From NCBI RefSeq assembly GCF_000321415.2, contig NC_019902.2, positions 620,001 to 684,000 of the forward strand: a stretch of 64,000 nucleotides of DNA, given 5' to 3'. Position 1 is the stretch's first letter, and each line of letters begins with the position of its first letter. The position numbers and the translations under genes are program-made. Below the pieces are notes generated by a model. The model searched no databases and had not been told where the DNA came from. It saw only the letters and a list, made by a program, of their open reading frames with translations. The stretch is from Thioalkalivibrio nitratireducens DSM 14787 (GTDB taxonomy: Bacteria > Pseudomonadota > Gammaproteobacteria > Ectothiorhodospirales > Ectothiorhodospiraceae). Of the stretch, positions 24,747 through 34,092 are shown in pieces.

Positions 24747-26645
24747 TCATGGAAGTTGATAGCTCCAAGTGTGTGATGCACTGGTGAAGTAAATGCTGTT
24801 GTCACGAAAGACAAACCCGGCATTGATCGCAACAGGGCTGTCGGCCAGCTTTTGATGCACACGGGTGGAGGGGGTGAGTGCGACAATGGCCTGTCGGAAG
24901 AGTATGTAGATCCGACCGTCTGGTGCTAATGCCATGATGCGCGCTGCCTGTGAGCCTGCTTGAGGGCCGTACTTGGCTAGGGACTGTGTGTGGATCACCT
25001 GACGTGCTTGCGGATCAAAGACGAAAAGCGTCGATTCGGCCGCAATGCCGTATACCAATTCATCTGGGCCCAAGACAAGGTCGTTGATGCTCTGGACCCC
25101 AGGCAGGATGGGTCGGCGCCAAACCACTTCTCGGTTGTTCCAATCAAAGACGTAAAGCTCAGCCTCGGTGGCTCGTCGCTCCCCGCCGGTTCCAGGCGCA
25201 GTGGTGGTTCCGCCTACGAGGTCGCCACTGGGCAGAGCAACCATTGAAAAGGTGCTTAAGTCCTCCAGGAGTTCCTTATGGGACAGCAGAACACCTTTCC
25301 TTTTCTCGGTGTCATAGATGTATAGGCCGCCGCCGGTTTGGCCGTAGGCGGGGGTGCCGCCCATGATGACGTGGCGTTCATCCGGATGCGCTAGAAGGAT
25401 GTGGGGGCGGATGATGTGCGGCGCTGCAGAACCTAAGGTGATCGGATTCGAGCCGTCATCTGCCCCCGGGCTCCACTCCCGGCTAGGGTCGTACTGGAGT
25501 AGATAGCCTCTGGAGTAGTCGGCACCGTAGATCAGGTCCCCGACAGTGATCATCTGGTTGAGGTGGCCGCTTAGCAGTGGAAAATGTGAAATGGCCCCTG
25601 TCGTTGGTTCGTGGCGGAATACGCGCAATGGATGGCCCGTAGACCCATAGATGGCGCCGTCAGGTCCCTTCGTCAGCGTGTAGACGAGCGCTCCGCCCGA
25701 CTTGTAGTCGAACTGTACTCTGCGTTTCTTGCCGTCGGTTTCCTCAATTACCAGGATACGGTCGGCGAGATCGATCTTACTGATCCTGCTGCCGTCGGGG
25801 AATTCTCTGAAGATGGAGCCTTGGTGGCCGGTGCGCATGGGCGCACGAGCTACGGACATGCTGCTCACCGGTGTGGCCTCACCGTTGTACAAGACGTGCC
25901 AACCCCAGCCAGGTGCGGAGGCGTACACCTTGCCGTCTACGCCCAAGAACACTTCCCCGCGGCCGTGCTGTCTTGCTTGCTCAGGGATGAAACGCCGGTC
26001 TTCTCTAGTCGCGGGGTTATAGCCTGCCACCTGGCCAAGCGTGGTACCGATACCGACATAGACCCAGCCGGCCTCGTCGATCGCCATTGACCGCATGTAC
26101 TGAGGCCAGGCCTCGTCGTTCATCCGCCCATGATCAAGCAACTCTTGGGTAGCTGGATCGAAGCTAAGGAGATTGGCGTTGGGAAAAAGACCTGCCCAGA
26201 TGATGCCGTCTTTATCCTCGTGCATGGACATGGCGCCGGGACTGCTTGGTTCCGGGGTCTCGCCAATGAAACTGAAGCTCCGTGTCTCGGGATCAAATTC
26301 GTAGAAGCGGTTGGCAAACTGGGAGTACCAGCGGTTCCGGGTGGAGTGGAGGACAGAGAACGGTGAGTCATGAACCGGCCGCTCGAAACCCAGTTGCTGC
26401 GTTTTTCCGGTTTCCGCGTCGATGATCAGCTTACTCCGGGTGCCAGTGTGGTCCATCAGCCAGACAAGGACTATCCTGCGGCCTTCACCATCTACCGTGG
26501 CGGTAATGCCGCGGGATTGGGATACTTCCGCTGCAACTCCGTGGTTAGTGAACCCACTGGGCTCTTGGGCGCCGCTGGTGTATGGCGGTGCCAGAAGTGC
26601 CAATGTCATTGCGGTCGTGGCAATCGCTCTTGTCGTCTTTTTCAT
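24747..26645 (-). CDS. Exported beta-propeller protein of unknown function
   Basis: 632 aa starting at MKKTTRAIATTAMTLALLAPPYTSGAQ, a Sec signal peptide with a likely cleavage after SGA or AQ. The mature part shows recurrent propeller blades (DGIIWAGLFPNANLLSFDPATQEL, GWVYVGIGTTLGQVAGYNPATRE, GDLIYGADYSRGYLLQYDPSREW, ELVYGIAAESTLFVFDPQARQV). No catalytic motif was recognised. It is the only gene of the polysaccharide block on the minus strand, between the polymerase and wbpI. A periplasmic role in handling or modifying the glycan is only a contextual guess. Confidence 0.75.
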   Translation of the reverse strand: MKKTTRAIATTAMTLALLAPPYTSGAQEPSGFTNHGVAAEVSQSRGITATVDGEGRRIVLVWLMDHTGTRSKLIIDAETGKTQQLGFERPVHDSPFSVLHSTRNRWYSQFANRFYEFDPETRSFSFIGETPEPSSPGAMSMHEDKDGIIWAGLFPNANLLSFDPATQELLDHGRMNDEAWPQYMRSMAIDEAGWVYVGIGTTLGQVAGYNPATREDRRFIPEQARQHGRGEVFLGVDGKVYASAPGWGWHVLYNGEATPVSSMSVARAPMRTGHQGSIFREFPDGSRISKIDLADRILVIEETDGKKRRVQFDYKSGGALVYTLTKGPDGAIYGSTGHPLRVFRHEPTTGAISHFPLLSGHLNQMITVGDLIYGADYSRGYLLQYDPSREWSPGADDGSNPITLGSAAPHIIRPHILLAHPDERHVIMGGTPAYGQTGGGLYIYDTEKRKGVLLSHKELLEDLSTFSMVALPSGDLVGGTTTAPGTGGERRATEAELYVFDWNNREVVWRRPILPGVQSINDLVLGPDELVYGIAAESTLFVFDPQARQVIHTQSLAKYGPQAGSQAARIMALAPDGRIYILFRQAIVALTPSTRVHQKLADSPVAINAGFVFRDNSIYFTSASHTWSYQLP

Positions 26646-26821
26646 TTTTTCGTGGCTCTTGTAGTTTCTGATGCTGCGGGGTGTGGCGAGACTTTCGCGC
26701 AAAGAAACTTCGTCGCATCGGTGATCTCGCGCGGATCACGCCGATGCGAGTTGTGTATACCAAAATCTCGAACGAGGTTGCTCATGTTTCATATCTTTCA
26801 GTTCATTCGTAAAGCGGCCGC

Positions 26822-27922
26822 ATGAACCCGAAGCCTACCTGTATTCTGACAGTCGTGGGCGCTCGCCCGCAGTTCATTAAGGCGGCGGCCGTAGCCCGGG
26901 CGCTGGAGCCGGCGATCGCCGAAAAGCGGGTCCGGCACGTGCTCGTGCATACCGGGCAGCACTACGACCAGAACATGTCGGAACTTTTTTTCGAACAGTT
27001 GGATATCCCCCGGGCAGACATAAACCTCGGAATTGGCGGCGGCGGGCACGGCCGGATGACCGGCGCGATGCTTGAGCAGCTCGAGCCTCTTATAGAACAA
27101 CACCGCCCCGACTGGGTGCTAACCTACGGCGACACGAACTCCACGCTCGCCGCCGGCTTGGCGGCCGCAAAACTGCACCGCCCGGTCGCCCACGTCGAGG
27201 CCGGCCTGCGGAGCTTCAATCGCCGGATGCCCGAAGAAATCAACCGTGTTCTGGTGGATCACTTGTCGGACCGACTGTTCTGCCCGACGACTGCGGCCGT
27301 GGACAACCTCAGCCAAGAGGGTATTCGCGAGGGCGTACATCTCGTAGGCGACGTGATGTATGACGTGGCACTGTTCTACCGCGATCGGGCTGCCTCCCGC
27401 AGCCTTCGGGCGCGGTTCGGGCTTGAGGTTGGGGGCTACTTCCTGTCCACCTGTCACCGCGCCGAAAACACCGACGACCCAAGTCGCCTCCGGGGTATCT
27501 TTGCCGGGCTGGCCCTTGCCGCCCGCGAGGCGCCGGTTGTTTTGCCGCTGCACCCCCGCACGCGGGCGCGGATGGCGGAGTTCGGTGTGAAGCCCGACCC
27601 TGGTGTCCATTTGATCGAGCCTGTGGGCTATCTAGAGATGTTGGACCTTGAGGCCCACGCGCGGGCCATACTCACCGATTCCGGCGGGATCCAGAAGGAG
27701 GCGTACTTCTACGGCGTGCCGTGCATCACCCTTCGGACCGAGACCGAATGGGTCGAGACGGTCTCGGCCGGGTGGAACACTCTCGTCGACGCGCATCCGG
27801 AACGGATCGCCGAAGCCATTGAATGCACGAGCGAGACTCGCCACCGACCCCGCCCGGAGCTTTACGGCTGCGGCGATGCGGCCCGGCGCATTGTCGACCT
27901 CCTGCTAGAAGGGAAAGAATAA
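26822..27922 (+). CDS. wbpI: Non-hydrolysing UDP-sugar 2-epimerase, probably WbpI (UDP-GlcNAc3NAcA 2-epimerase)
   Basis: 366 aa, GT-B-like fold of the WecB family: VVGARPQFIKAAAVARAL, VHTGQHYDQNMSELFFEQL, YGDTNSTLAAGLAAAKL, HVEAGLRSFNRRMPEEINRVLVDHLSD, STCHRAENTDDP and LTDSGGIQKEAYFYGVPCITLR. The family inverts C2 of UDP-GlcNAc-type sugars. Because the window also holds wbpB, wbpD and wbpE homologues, the substrate is more likely UDP-GlcNAc3NAcA (giving UDP-ManNAc3NAcA) than plain UDP-GlcNAc; sequence alone cannot prove this. It is separated by 4 nt from the next glycosyltransferase. Confidence 0.88.
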   Translation: MNPKPTCILTVVGARPQFIKAAAVARALEPAIAEKRVRHVLVHTGQHYDQNMSELFFEQLDIPRADINLGIGGGGHGRMTGAMLEQLEPLIEQHRPDWVLTYGDTNSTLAAGLAAAKLHRPVAHVEAGLRSFNRRMPEEINRVLVDHLSDRLFCPTTAAVDNLSQEGIREGVHLVGDVMYDVALFYRDRAASRSLRARFGLEVGGYFLSTCHRAENTDDPSRLRGIFAGLALAAREAPVVLPLHPRTRARMAEFGVKPDPGVHLIEPVGYLEMLDLEAHARAILTDSGGIQKEAYFYGVPCITLRTETEWVETVSAGWNTLVDAHPERIAEAIECTSETRHRPRPELYGCGDAARRIVDLLLEGKE

Positions 27923-27926
27923 CCAT

Positions 27927-29084
27927 ATGGCACGAACACCCCACGTCTGTATCGTCTGTTGTGAACATGTACCGGACGACAAACGCGTTACGCACAAGGA
28001 GGCCCGCAGCTTCCGTGAGGCGGGTTTTCGAGTGACGTGGGTCGGTCCCTATCGGCCGCGCTCGGGCGAGGACTATGGCGTCGATTTCCAGTACTATCCG
28101 CGCGGCAGAGGGCGCCTCGGTCGTCTGTCGCACGCGCGCCGCGCGAGGCTACTAGCGGCGACCGTGCCGGATGTGGACGTCTACTTCGCTGTTGAGCCGG
28201 ACTCAGCTGCCGCTGCCGTGCGGCTTGCGCGTAGGAGCGGCGCGAAGGCGGTGTTCGATATCCATGAAGTCTACCACCGCGAAATGCTTAGCCGATGGGT
28301 GCCCCGACCGCTGCTGTTGCCGGCGGGCGCGTTGGTGCGGCAACAGATTCTGCATACCTGCGCCCGCTGCGACTTAGTGGTCGGTGTCAGCGACGAAGTG
28401 CTCGCACCTTACGCGTCCGCCGCCCACGAGACCTTGGTCCTGCGGAATTGCGCTTCGGCCCACTTCGCCGCGGGTGAACCGGCCGAAGTCTGCCCACCGT
28501 TCCGCAAACGATTCACGCTCATTCACGGGCTTTCGACGGTCGCTCATGGCACCCCGGCGGTGATCCGAGCGATGGGCCTTGCGGCCGGCCAAACTCCCGA
28601 TCTGCGACTGGAGTTGTTCGACGCGTTCGACAATCCTCGGGCAGCCGAGTGGACCCGCGAGGACTACCACGCTCTCATCGAGCAGACACGCACTTCCGCA
28701 ATGATGAACCTGCGTGCCCGAGTGCCCCACAGCGAGATGCCGAGCATTCTGCGCGCTTGCGACGCGGGCATCATTGCCTACAACCGGCAATGGGGCATCG
28801 CCAGCCTGCCGAATCGGCTCTTCGAGTACATGGCCGCAGGGTTGCCGGTGATCGTGCCCGACTACGCGCGGGAGATCCGCCCGATCGTCGAGCACGAGCG
28901 CTGCGGCCTGCTGGTGGACTGCGAAGATCCCGAAGCGATCGCCGAGGCGATCCTGTATCTAAATCGAAACCCGCAGGAGGCCCGCGCTATGGGTCAGCGA
29001 GGCCGTGAGGGTTTCATCGCCCGTCACAACTGGCAGGTCGAAGTCGAGCCGCTGCTGGAACGAATCCGCAGATGGTGTCGGTAG
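27927..29084 (+). CDS. GT4-family glycosyltransferase
   Basis: 385 aa with a GT-B fold. The N-terminal part is VCIVCCEHVPDDKRVTHKEARSFREAGFRVTWVGPY, and the mid-region DIHEVYHREMLSRW matches the HE/DxHE motif of family 4 enzymes. The C-terminal donor site is seen in MPSILRACDAGIIAYNRQWGIASLPNRLFEYMAAGLPVIVPDYAREI (the E-x7-E-like segment). It should add one sugar to the lipid-linked repeat unit at the cytoplasmic face. It is probably cotranscribed with wbpI; donor and linkage are unknown. Confidence 0.85.
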   Translation: MARTPHVCIVCCEHVPDDKRVTHKEARSFREAGFRVTWVGPYRPRSGEDYGVDFQYYPRGRGRLGRLSHARRARLLAATVPDVDVYFAVEPDSAAAAVRLARRSGAKAVFDIHEVYHREMLSRWVPRPLLLPAGALVRQQILHTCARCDLVVGVSDEVLAPYASAAHETLVLRNCASAHFAAGEPAEVCPPFRKRFTLIHGLSTVAHGTPAVIRAMGLAAGQTPDLRLELFDAFDNPRAAEWTREDYHALIEQTRTSAMMNLRARVPHSEMPSILRACDAGIIAYNRQWGIASLPNRLFEYMAAGLPVIVPDYAREIRPIVEHERCGLLVDCEDPEAIAEAILYLNRNPQEARAMGQRGREGFIARHNWQVEVEPLLERIRRWCR

Positions 29085-29247
29085 CGACGATTCCATTCTG
29101 GCCGATTCCCACGCAATGATTAAATCAACGCTTTCTAAATATTACTGATATGATTTTGCGTAACAGTGAACCCAATTTTTCAAGTCGGGTGCCCTTGGGT
29201 GATTTCTCAGTCTCGGTCCCCCGACAAAGACGATTGGGCGAGTGCAA

Positions 29248-30468
29248 ATGACCGATGTGCGCTTCTTTAATACCTATGAGCCGGTCTCGCCGTTTTACAG
29301 GGACTTGATTCCCTTGCTGTCTGCGCGAGGCCTGGACGCGGAAGTGGTGCTTTCAAGTCGGGAATACCGGGCCGGAAGGAAGCCACTCGAGGAAAGCCTC
29401 GGTTCGGACCGTGTGGGGATCCGGCGTATTCGCGCGGGCCGCGGTGTCGTACTGGGGAGATCGCAAAAGCTCTGGGCGATGTTGACCTACGTGATCGGCG
29501 CTGCCGGATCTTCCTTGTTTGGTCCGCGGGCGCGGTTGAACTTCTTTCTGACCCAGCCGCCGCTGTTTTCTCTCTGGGGGCTCGTGCTTCGTTGGCTCCG
29601 GCGCCAGCCGTATTGCTGCCTGGTGATGGACGTATACCCTGACGTTGCGGTTCGCGATGGTTTGTTGAAAGCAGGTGGGTTAGCCACTCGGTTCCTTACG
29701 TATGTTTCCCGGAGTGTTCTGCGGCGTGCCGACGCGGTGATCGTGATTGGACGGTGTATGCGGGAGCGTATGGAGCAGCACGGCATCGCTTCGGAGCGCC
29801 TTCATCTTGTACCCAACTGGGTCAATGATGCAGAGGTGCAGCCAGTAGAGCACGAGCGGAATGCCCTGCGAAAAGAGCTGGGACTCGAGGGAAAGTTCGT
29901 GGTCCTCTATTCCGGGAACATGGGCGTCTCGCATTTTCTGGACGATATTCTCGAAACGGCGCGTAGGCTGTGGGAACTGCCGGATCTCGTGTTCGTGTTC
30001 ATTGGCGATGGACCGAGGCGCAGAGAAGTGGTCGGGTGGCAGGAGCGGTTCGATCTAAAGAATATCCGGCTTCTGCCGTTCCAGCCTACCGAGCGTTTGG
30101 CCGAGAGCCTGAGCCTTGGCGATGTGCACTTCCTTTCGCTTCGCGCAGGATTCGAAGGGTTGGTCGTGCCATCGAAGGCGTACGGGGCGCTTGGCGCAGG
30201 ACGCCCGATCCTTTATCAGGGCGAGTCGACGGGCGAAATCGCACGGATGATTGAGGAGGAAAGGATTGGGTCGGTGGTGCCGCTGAACAGTCCGGATAGT
30301 CTGACATCAGTGCTCAGGCGCTACTACGATCATCCGACTCTGGCGGCTAACGAAGGGCAACGGGCATTGGAATTAAATCGACAGAAATATGGGCGTCAGC
30401 ACGCAGTTTCCGAATATCTAAGACTGATCGAGAAGTTGCTCGGGAAGGACGTCGACCAAGGTAATTGA
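29248..30468 (+). CDS. GT4-family glycosyltransferase, WbuB/WcaI-like
   Basis: 406 aa. An N-terminal acceptor domain with a membrane-association segment (WAMLTYVIGAAGSSLF, TQPPLFSLWGLVLRWL) and DVYPDVAVRDGLL is followed by a donor domain with VVLYSGNMGVSHFLDDILETA, VFIGDGPRRREV, LPFQPTERLAESLSLGDVHFLSLRAGFEGLVVPSKAYGALGAGRPILY. This matches WbuB-type transferases. ATG 29248 is preferred to an upstream GTG at 29242. The 163-bp AT-rich gap before it (29085-29247) is the best promoter candidate between the two transferase genes. Confidence 0.87.
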   Translation: MTDVRFFNTYEPVSPFYRDLIPLLSARGLDAEVVLSSREYRAGRKPLEESLGSDRVGIRRIRAGRGVVLGRSQKLWAMLTYVIGAAGSSLFGPRARLNFFLTQPPLFSLWGLVLRWLRRQPYCCLVMDVYPDVAVRDGLLKAGGLATRFLTYVSRSVLRRADAVIVIGRCMRERMEQHGIASERLHLVPNWVNDAEVQPVEHERNALRKELGLEGKFVVLYSGNMGVSHFLDDILETARRLWELPDLVFVFIGDGPRRREVVGWQERFDLKNIRLLPFQPTERLAESLSLGDVHFLSLRAGFEGLVVPSKAYGALGAGRPILYQGESTGEIARMIEEERIGSVVPLNSPDSLTSVLRRYYDHPTLAANEGQRALELNRQKYGRQHAVSEYLRLIEKLLGKDVDQGN

Positions 30469-30529
30469 CCTGTTTTGCCGTGCGTTCGTTGCGCGGCAAC
30501 GATAATTCTAATTCAATTTGAAGAATCTT

Positions 30530-31450
30530 ATGGTGCATGACGAGAACTCCAAGAGTGCCCCCGTAATCATTATCTCGGCAGCCCGTTCGGGTACGAAGCT
30601 ACTACGTCGCATTCTGAGTTCATCCAATGAGTTTGGGGGGTGTCCATACGACGCCAACTACATTTGGAAGATCGGTAACTTGGGTATCGATCACGATGAG
30701 CTTGTTCCGGAGGACTTGTCAGATAAGCAGGTCGCATATATTCGGCAATTCTTTGATAGGGCTAGAGCGCGGGATCGCGCAAAAAGAATCGTCGAAAAGA
30801 CGGTGTCGAATAGTTTGCGGGTCCCGGTGGTTAGAAGCGTCTTCCCGGGCTGCAAGATCATACATTTGTACAGGGGAGGCTATTCCGCGGTGTCGAGTAC
30901 ACGTCGCTGTTGGGAGGCTCCGCCCACGTCGTCTGAACTGCAAAGCCGAAGTGAGTTGACGAGAAAGCTTCGGGAGTTCCCTTATCTCTACGGTTGGCCC
31001 TACTTGACGCGTTACCTGAAGAGTTACGCCAGGAAGTATGTCTTTGGCGAAAAGCATGCGGGTTCCTGGGGAGTTCGATACAAGGGGATCGACCGTGACC
31101 TAGCGGAACACGGGATCGAATACGTGGCCACTAGGCAATGGGCTAAGTGCGTCCGGCACAGTTGTGATGCGTTGGGACGATTGCAGGAAGGCGTCGATTA
31201 CATAAATGTGTCGTTCGAGGAGTTTGTAACATCTCCCGAGGCGGAACTCGAGAGGATTCTAGAGTTCATCTTGGCGGAGGAAAAGGGGCAGATTCTGTCG
31301 TTCGCGCGGTCGATCATCGATCCGAGTAGGTCTCAGATATCCGTGGAAAGAAATGTCTACGACGGCATGCCGGAAATCGGCAAGATGGTAAGCGACGGGC
31401 AGAAGGCGATTGAGACTTTGACGGGAAGGCGGCGGACGAGTAGCGTTTAG
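30530..31450 (+). CDS. PAPS-dependent sulfotransferase-like protein
   Basis: 306 aa. IIISAARSGTKLLRRIL is the 5'-phosphosulfate-binding loop of sulfotransferases. FPGCKIIHLYRGGYSAVSS corresponds to the 3'-phosphate-binding region (R and S). YINVSFEEFVTSPEAELERILEFI resembles the conserved late segment. It would transfer sulfate from PAPS to a hydroxyl of a sugar, suggesting a sulfated polysaccharide. The TTG at 30518 is an alternative start. No PAPS-synthesis genes are in the window. Confidence 0.8.
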   Translation: MVHDENSKSAPVIIISAARSGTKLLRRILSSSNEFGGCPYDANYIWKIGNLGIDHDELVPEDLSDKQVAYIRQFFDRARARDRAKRIVEKTVSNSLRVPVVRSVFPGCKIIHLYRGGYSAVSSTRRCWEAPPTSSELQSRSELTRKLREFPYLYGWPYLTRYLKSYARKYVFGEKHAGSWGVRYKGIDRDLAEHGIEYVATRQWAKCVRHSCDALGRLQEGVDYINVSFEEFVTSPEAELERILEFILAEEKGQILSFARSIIDPSRSQISVERNVYDGMPEIGKMVSDGQKAIETLTGRRRTSSV

Positions 31451-31531
31451 GAAAATGATTTGGGAAACGAACGTATGCCAAGATCTCAGCCGTAAAACGG
31501 AGTGCTGAGATCTGGAGCATGGGGTAGTGTA

Positions 31532-32722
31532 ATGAGCTCAGAGGTTCAATTTAGAGCAGCCGTGGCGCGGCGTTTGGATTCGGGCCCAGAGAGTGTATTC
31601 CTTTATTGGAAAGGCAGGGTGGCCCTCTACGCCCTGCTTAAGGCCATGCAGGTGGGAGAGGGCGACGAGGTGGTGATGCCAGCCTTCACCTGCGTCGTGG
31701 TGCCCAATGCGGTGCTCTATGCCGGTGCAACGGCGAGATACGTCGACATCGACGCGAAAACGCTGAATCCAAGCCTCGAGGCGATCGAGGCGGCGGTCAC
31801 GGAACAAACCAAGGTGATCCTTGTGCAGAATACCTTCGGCTTATCGACGGAGGTGGACCGGATCGCGGCATTCGCGCGGGAGCGGGGAATCCGCACGATC
31901 GAAGACTGCACGCACGGCTTCGGCGGGACATTCGGGGGGCGGCCCAACGGGACCTGGAGCGACGCGGCCTTCTATTCGACGCAGTGGAACAAACCGTTCT
32001 CGACCGGGCTCGGGGGATTCGCAGTGGTCAAGGACCCTGTTTTGCGGGAGCGGCTTGAAGCCGTGAACAGGGAACTGATTCGCCCGGGCCGGCGGCAGGC
32101 GGCGATGCTGGGTCTTCTCGTGCGGGTGAAGAGCGCACTCGTGAACGATACGACCTACTGGCCGGCGCTGCGGGCATACCGTGCGTTGAGTCGCCGCGGA
32201 CTCGTGCTCGGCTCCTCCACCGGGGGCGAGGTGTCGTCGACCGAGATGCCGGAGGCCTATTTCCGAGGAGCGGCGGCGGTGCAGGCGGCGGTGGGCCTGA
32301 GAGCCCTTGCCAAGCTTGACGCGCTTTCCGCTAGACGCCGCGAGAACGGGCTGCGGTACAACGAATGGATGTGCGCGCGCGGCTATTTCAACTACCCGGA
32401 TGAGGTTCTTCCCGACCACGGCTTCCTGAAGTTTCCGGTGTTCGTGCGGGACCGCGCGGCCTTCCTAGAGCGGGCGGAACACGCGAAGGTCCAGCTCGGC
32501 GATTGGTTCTGTTCGATGCTGCACCCCGTGGAGGGCGATCTCTCCCCCTGGGGGCTGGACGCCGACCATTTTCCGGTCGCCCGAAAGGCGGCCGCTGCCA
32601 TCCTGAACCTTCCGACCGACACGGCAGACCCGGAACGGGTGTTGGCGTTTCTGGAACGCGAGGAGGGGGAGTTGGTGGGGGAGTCGGCGTTTCCGGGAAT
32701 ATCTAGCACGGCTATGGGGTGA
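31532..32722 (+). CDS. DegT/DnrJ/EryC1-family aminotransferase
   Basis: 396 aa. The PLP-fold is recognisable from VFLYWKGRVALYALLKAMQVGEGDEVVMPAFTCVVVPNAVLYAGATARYVDID, IEDCTHGFGGTF (Asp binding the pyridine N) and STQWNKPFSTGLGGFAV, where the lysine would bind PLP. It is more divergent than the wbpE homologue. It may aminate another sugar of the unit or be a non-sugar member of the family; the substrate is not predictable. ATG 31532 is favoured over GTG 31502. It is the last gene of the polysaccharide block. Confidence 0.82.
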   Translation: MSSEVQFRAAVARRLDSGPESVFLYWKGRVALYALLKAMQVGEGDEVVMPAFTCVVVPNAVLYAGATARYVDIDAKTLNPSLEAIEAAVTEQTKVILVQNTFGLSTEVDRIAAFARERGIRTIEDCTHGFGGTFGGRPNGTWSDAAFYSTQWNKPFSTGLGGFAVVKDPVLRERLEAVNRELIRPGRRQAAMLGLLVRVKSALVNDTTYWPALRAYRALSRRGLVLGSSTGGEVSSTEMPEAYFRGAAAVQAAVGLRALAKLDALSARRRENGLRYNEWMCARGYFNYPDEVLPDHGFLKFPVFVRDRAAFLERAEHAKVQLGDWFCSMLHPVEGDLSPWGLDADHFPVARKAAAAILNLPTDTADPERVLAFLEREEGELVGESAFPGISSTAMG

Positions 32723-32837
32723 GACGCTCACACCGCAACGGTCTCATCGCGGTGCTCGCGGGGTTCCTCCCGCAGGCGATTGAATCCGCAAGTTCCCCTG
32801 GGTCGCCCTGCACGGTTCTGAATCGAGCGACCTGACG

Positions 32838-33434
32838 TTGCGGGTGTTGGTGTTCGCACTTCTCCGGGCGCGGCCGTGGCGGGTCTTCTCGGTGCTGGGA
32901 CCACTGTTGCGCCTAGCGGTGGGTGGGGCTGAAGAATCGATGCAGCACGCCAAGGACCGCTGCGTGGGTGGACTGCTGCGGGGGTTGTCCGACGAACAGG
33001 TGCGGCCGAGTCTGCGGCGCTACCGCCACGACGTGCTGCCGCTGATTCGGCCCGAGCTCGCGGCACTGATGCACGAGCGCGCCGCGGCCGGGCACACCGT
33101 GCTGGTGGTGACCGCCTCGGCAGAACCCGCAGTGCGCGAAGCGCTGCGGGATTTCCCGGTGACGGTGCTGGGCACGCGCTTCGCGGCACGCCACGGGCGC
33201 TTCACCGGAGTGGTCGACGGTGCGGGCTGCTACGGGGCCGCGAAAGTGCCGCAGATTCGTGCCTGGGCCGACACGAAGCCGGCCCCGCCGCGCTTCGTGG
33301 AGGCCTGGGCGGATGCGGTGAGCGACCTCCCGATGCTGGAACTCGCGGAGAAGCGCGTTTGGGTGTGCCGTGAAGCGCAGGTGGCGCGTATCCGCGAGCG
33401 GGATCCGCAGGGGGAGATTGTTCGGGAGGGGTAG
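32838..33434 (+). pseudogene. HAD-IB-type phosphatase, N-terminal catalytic motif deleted
   Basis: The body matches HAD-IB phosphoserine-phosphatase-like proteins: VFALLRARPWRVFSVLGPLLRLAV, GHTVLVVTASAEPAVREAL and ADAVSDLPMLELAEKRVWV. Reading upstream in frame gives WVALHGSESSDLTLRVLVF, where the family has ALFDLDGT(L)...DTL. About nine bases that would encode FDL (and the first catalytic Asp) seem lost, and no ATG precedes. An inactive remnant is therefore likely; a TTG at 32838 could still start a 198-aa protein. Its last 60-115 bp reappear at 46284 and 57973. Confidence 0.65.
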
Positions 33435-33552
33435 GGTTTGGGGTTATGGGCCCGTCACCGACTGCGAGGAGCCTGTACTCCCTCCGTCACTGCGAGCCCC
33501 GGAGGGGGGCGTGATCCAGAACTGGCGAACAATCGAGGAGCAGCGGGCATGA

Positions 33553-33729
33553 CCAGATTTTCTGGACCGTTGGGCCGTCGAAAGCCCGGAGAACGCCCGG
33601 CTGGTCGCCCAGGAACGTCTCATTACCCGGGTGACCGAGGCACTCTGGCAGGAAATTGAAGAGGCCGGAGTCAACAAGGCGGACCTGGCTGTTTCCCTGT
33701 TTTTTCCCAAACCACTTGACGTTCCGTAG
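33553..33729 (+). pseudogene. XRE/HigA-like antitoxin N-terminal remnant, copy 1
   Basis: The frame reads PDFLDRWAVESPENARLVAQERLITRVTEALWQEIEEAGVNKADLAVSLFFPKPLDVP. The part before FFPKP is the N-terminal helix and first HTH helices of an XRE antitoxin (GVNKADLA). No start codon precedes it and the HTH is cut. It sits directly ahead of mqsR in both duplicated modules, so it may serve as leader sequence. Confidence 0.6.
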
Positions 33730-33741
33730 CCGGTAACCATA

Positions 33742-34092
33742 ATGGTGAGAAACGATCGATTCGCGAGCGCGCGCCGGGATGCACCAAGTTATGCATTATC
33801 TCGTGTAATCGAGCTTGCCAATGCAGGCCGCATCCAGTACCAGAGCAAAACAGTGCAGCGGGATGTGGAGAATCTGGGCTACCGACCGGAGGACGTGCAC
33901 CGATGCCTTGCCTCGTTGAACGAGTGTCACTTCCATCGCTCCGAGCAGTACGAGGCGTCCGGACCCTGGTTTGATGTCTACCATGTGCGCTATGCCGGTC
34001 CTGCGGATGCCGTGGACGAACTCTACGTGAAGCTGAAGCTTGGACCGAATTGCCTGGTGGTCGTATTGGCCTCCTTTCACAGAGAACGCTAA
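33742..34092 (+). CDS. mqsR: MqsR-family mRNA interferase toxin, copy 1
   Basis: 116 aa with a RelE-like fold. SYALSRVIELANAGRI is the N-terminal helix; VENLGYRPEDVHRCLASLNECHFHRSEQY aligns with MqsR's central helix and SESDFYKS-like motif; PWFDVYHVRYAGPADAVDELYVKLKLGPNCLVVVLASFHR matches its WQDVYRP...VYLKI...VLIVSFKEK tail. MqsR cleaves mRNA at GC(U) sites. Its stop overlaps the mqsA start (TAATG). The second copy at 46797 differs mainly in residues 18-40. Confidence 0.87.
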   Translation: MVRNDRFASARRDAPSYALSRVIELANAGRIQYQSKTVQRDVENLGYRPEDVHRCLASLNECHFHRSEQYEASGPWFDVYHVRYAGPADAVDELYVKLKLGPNCLVVVLASFHRER

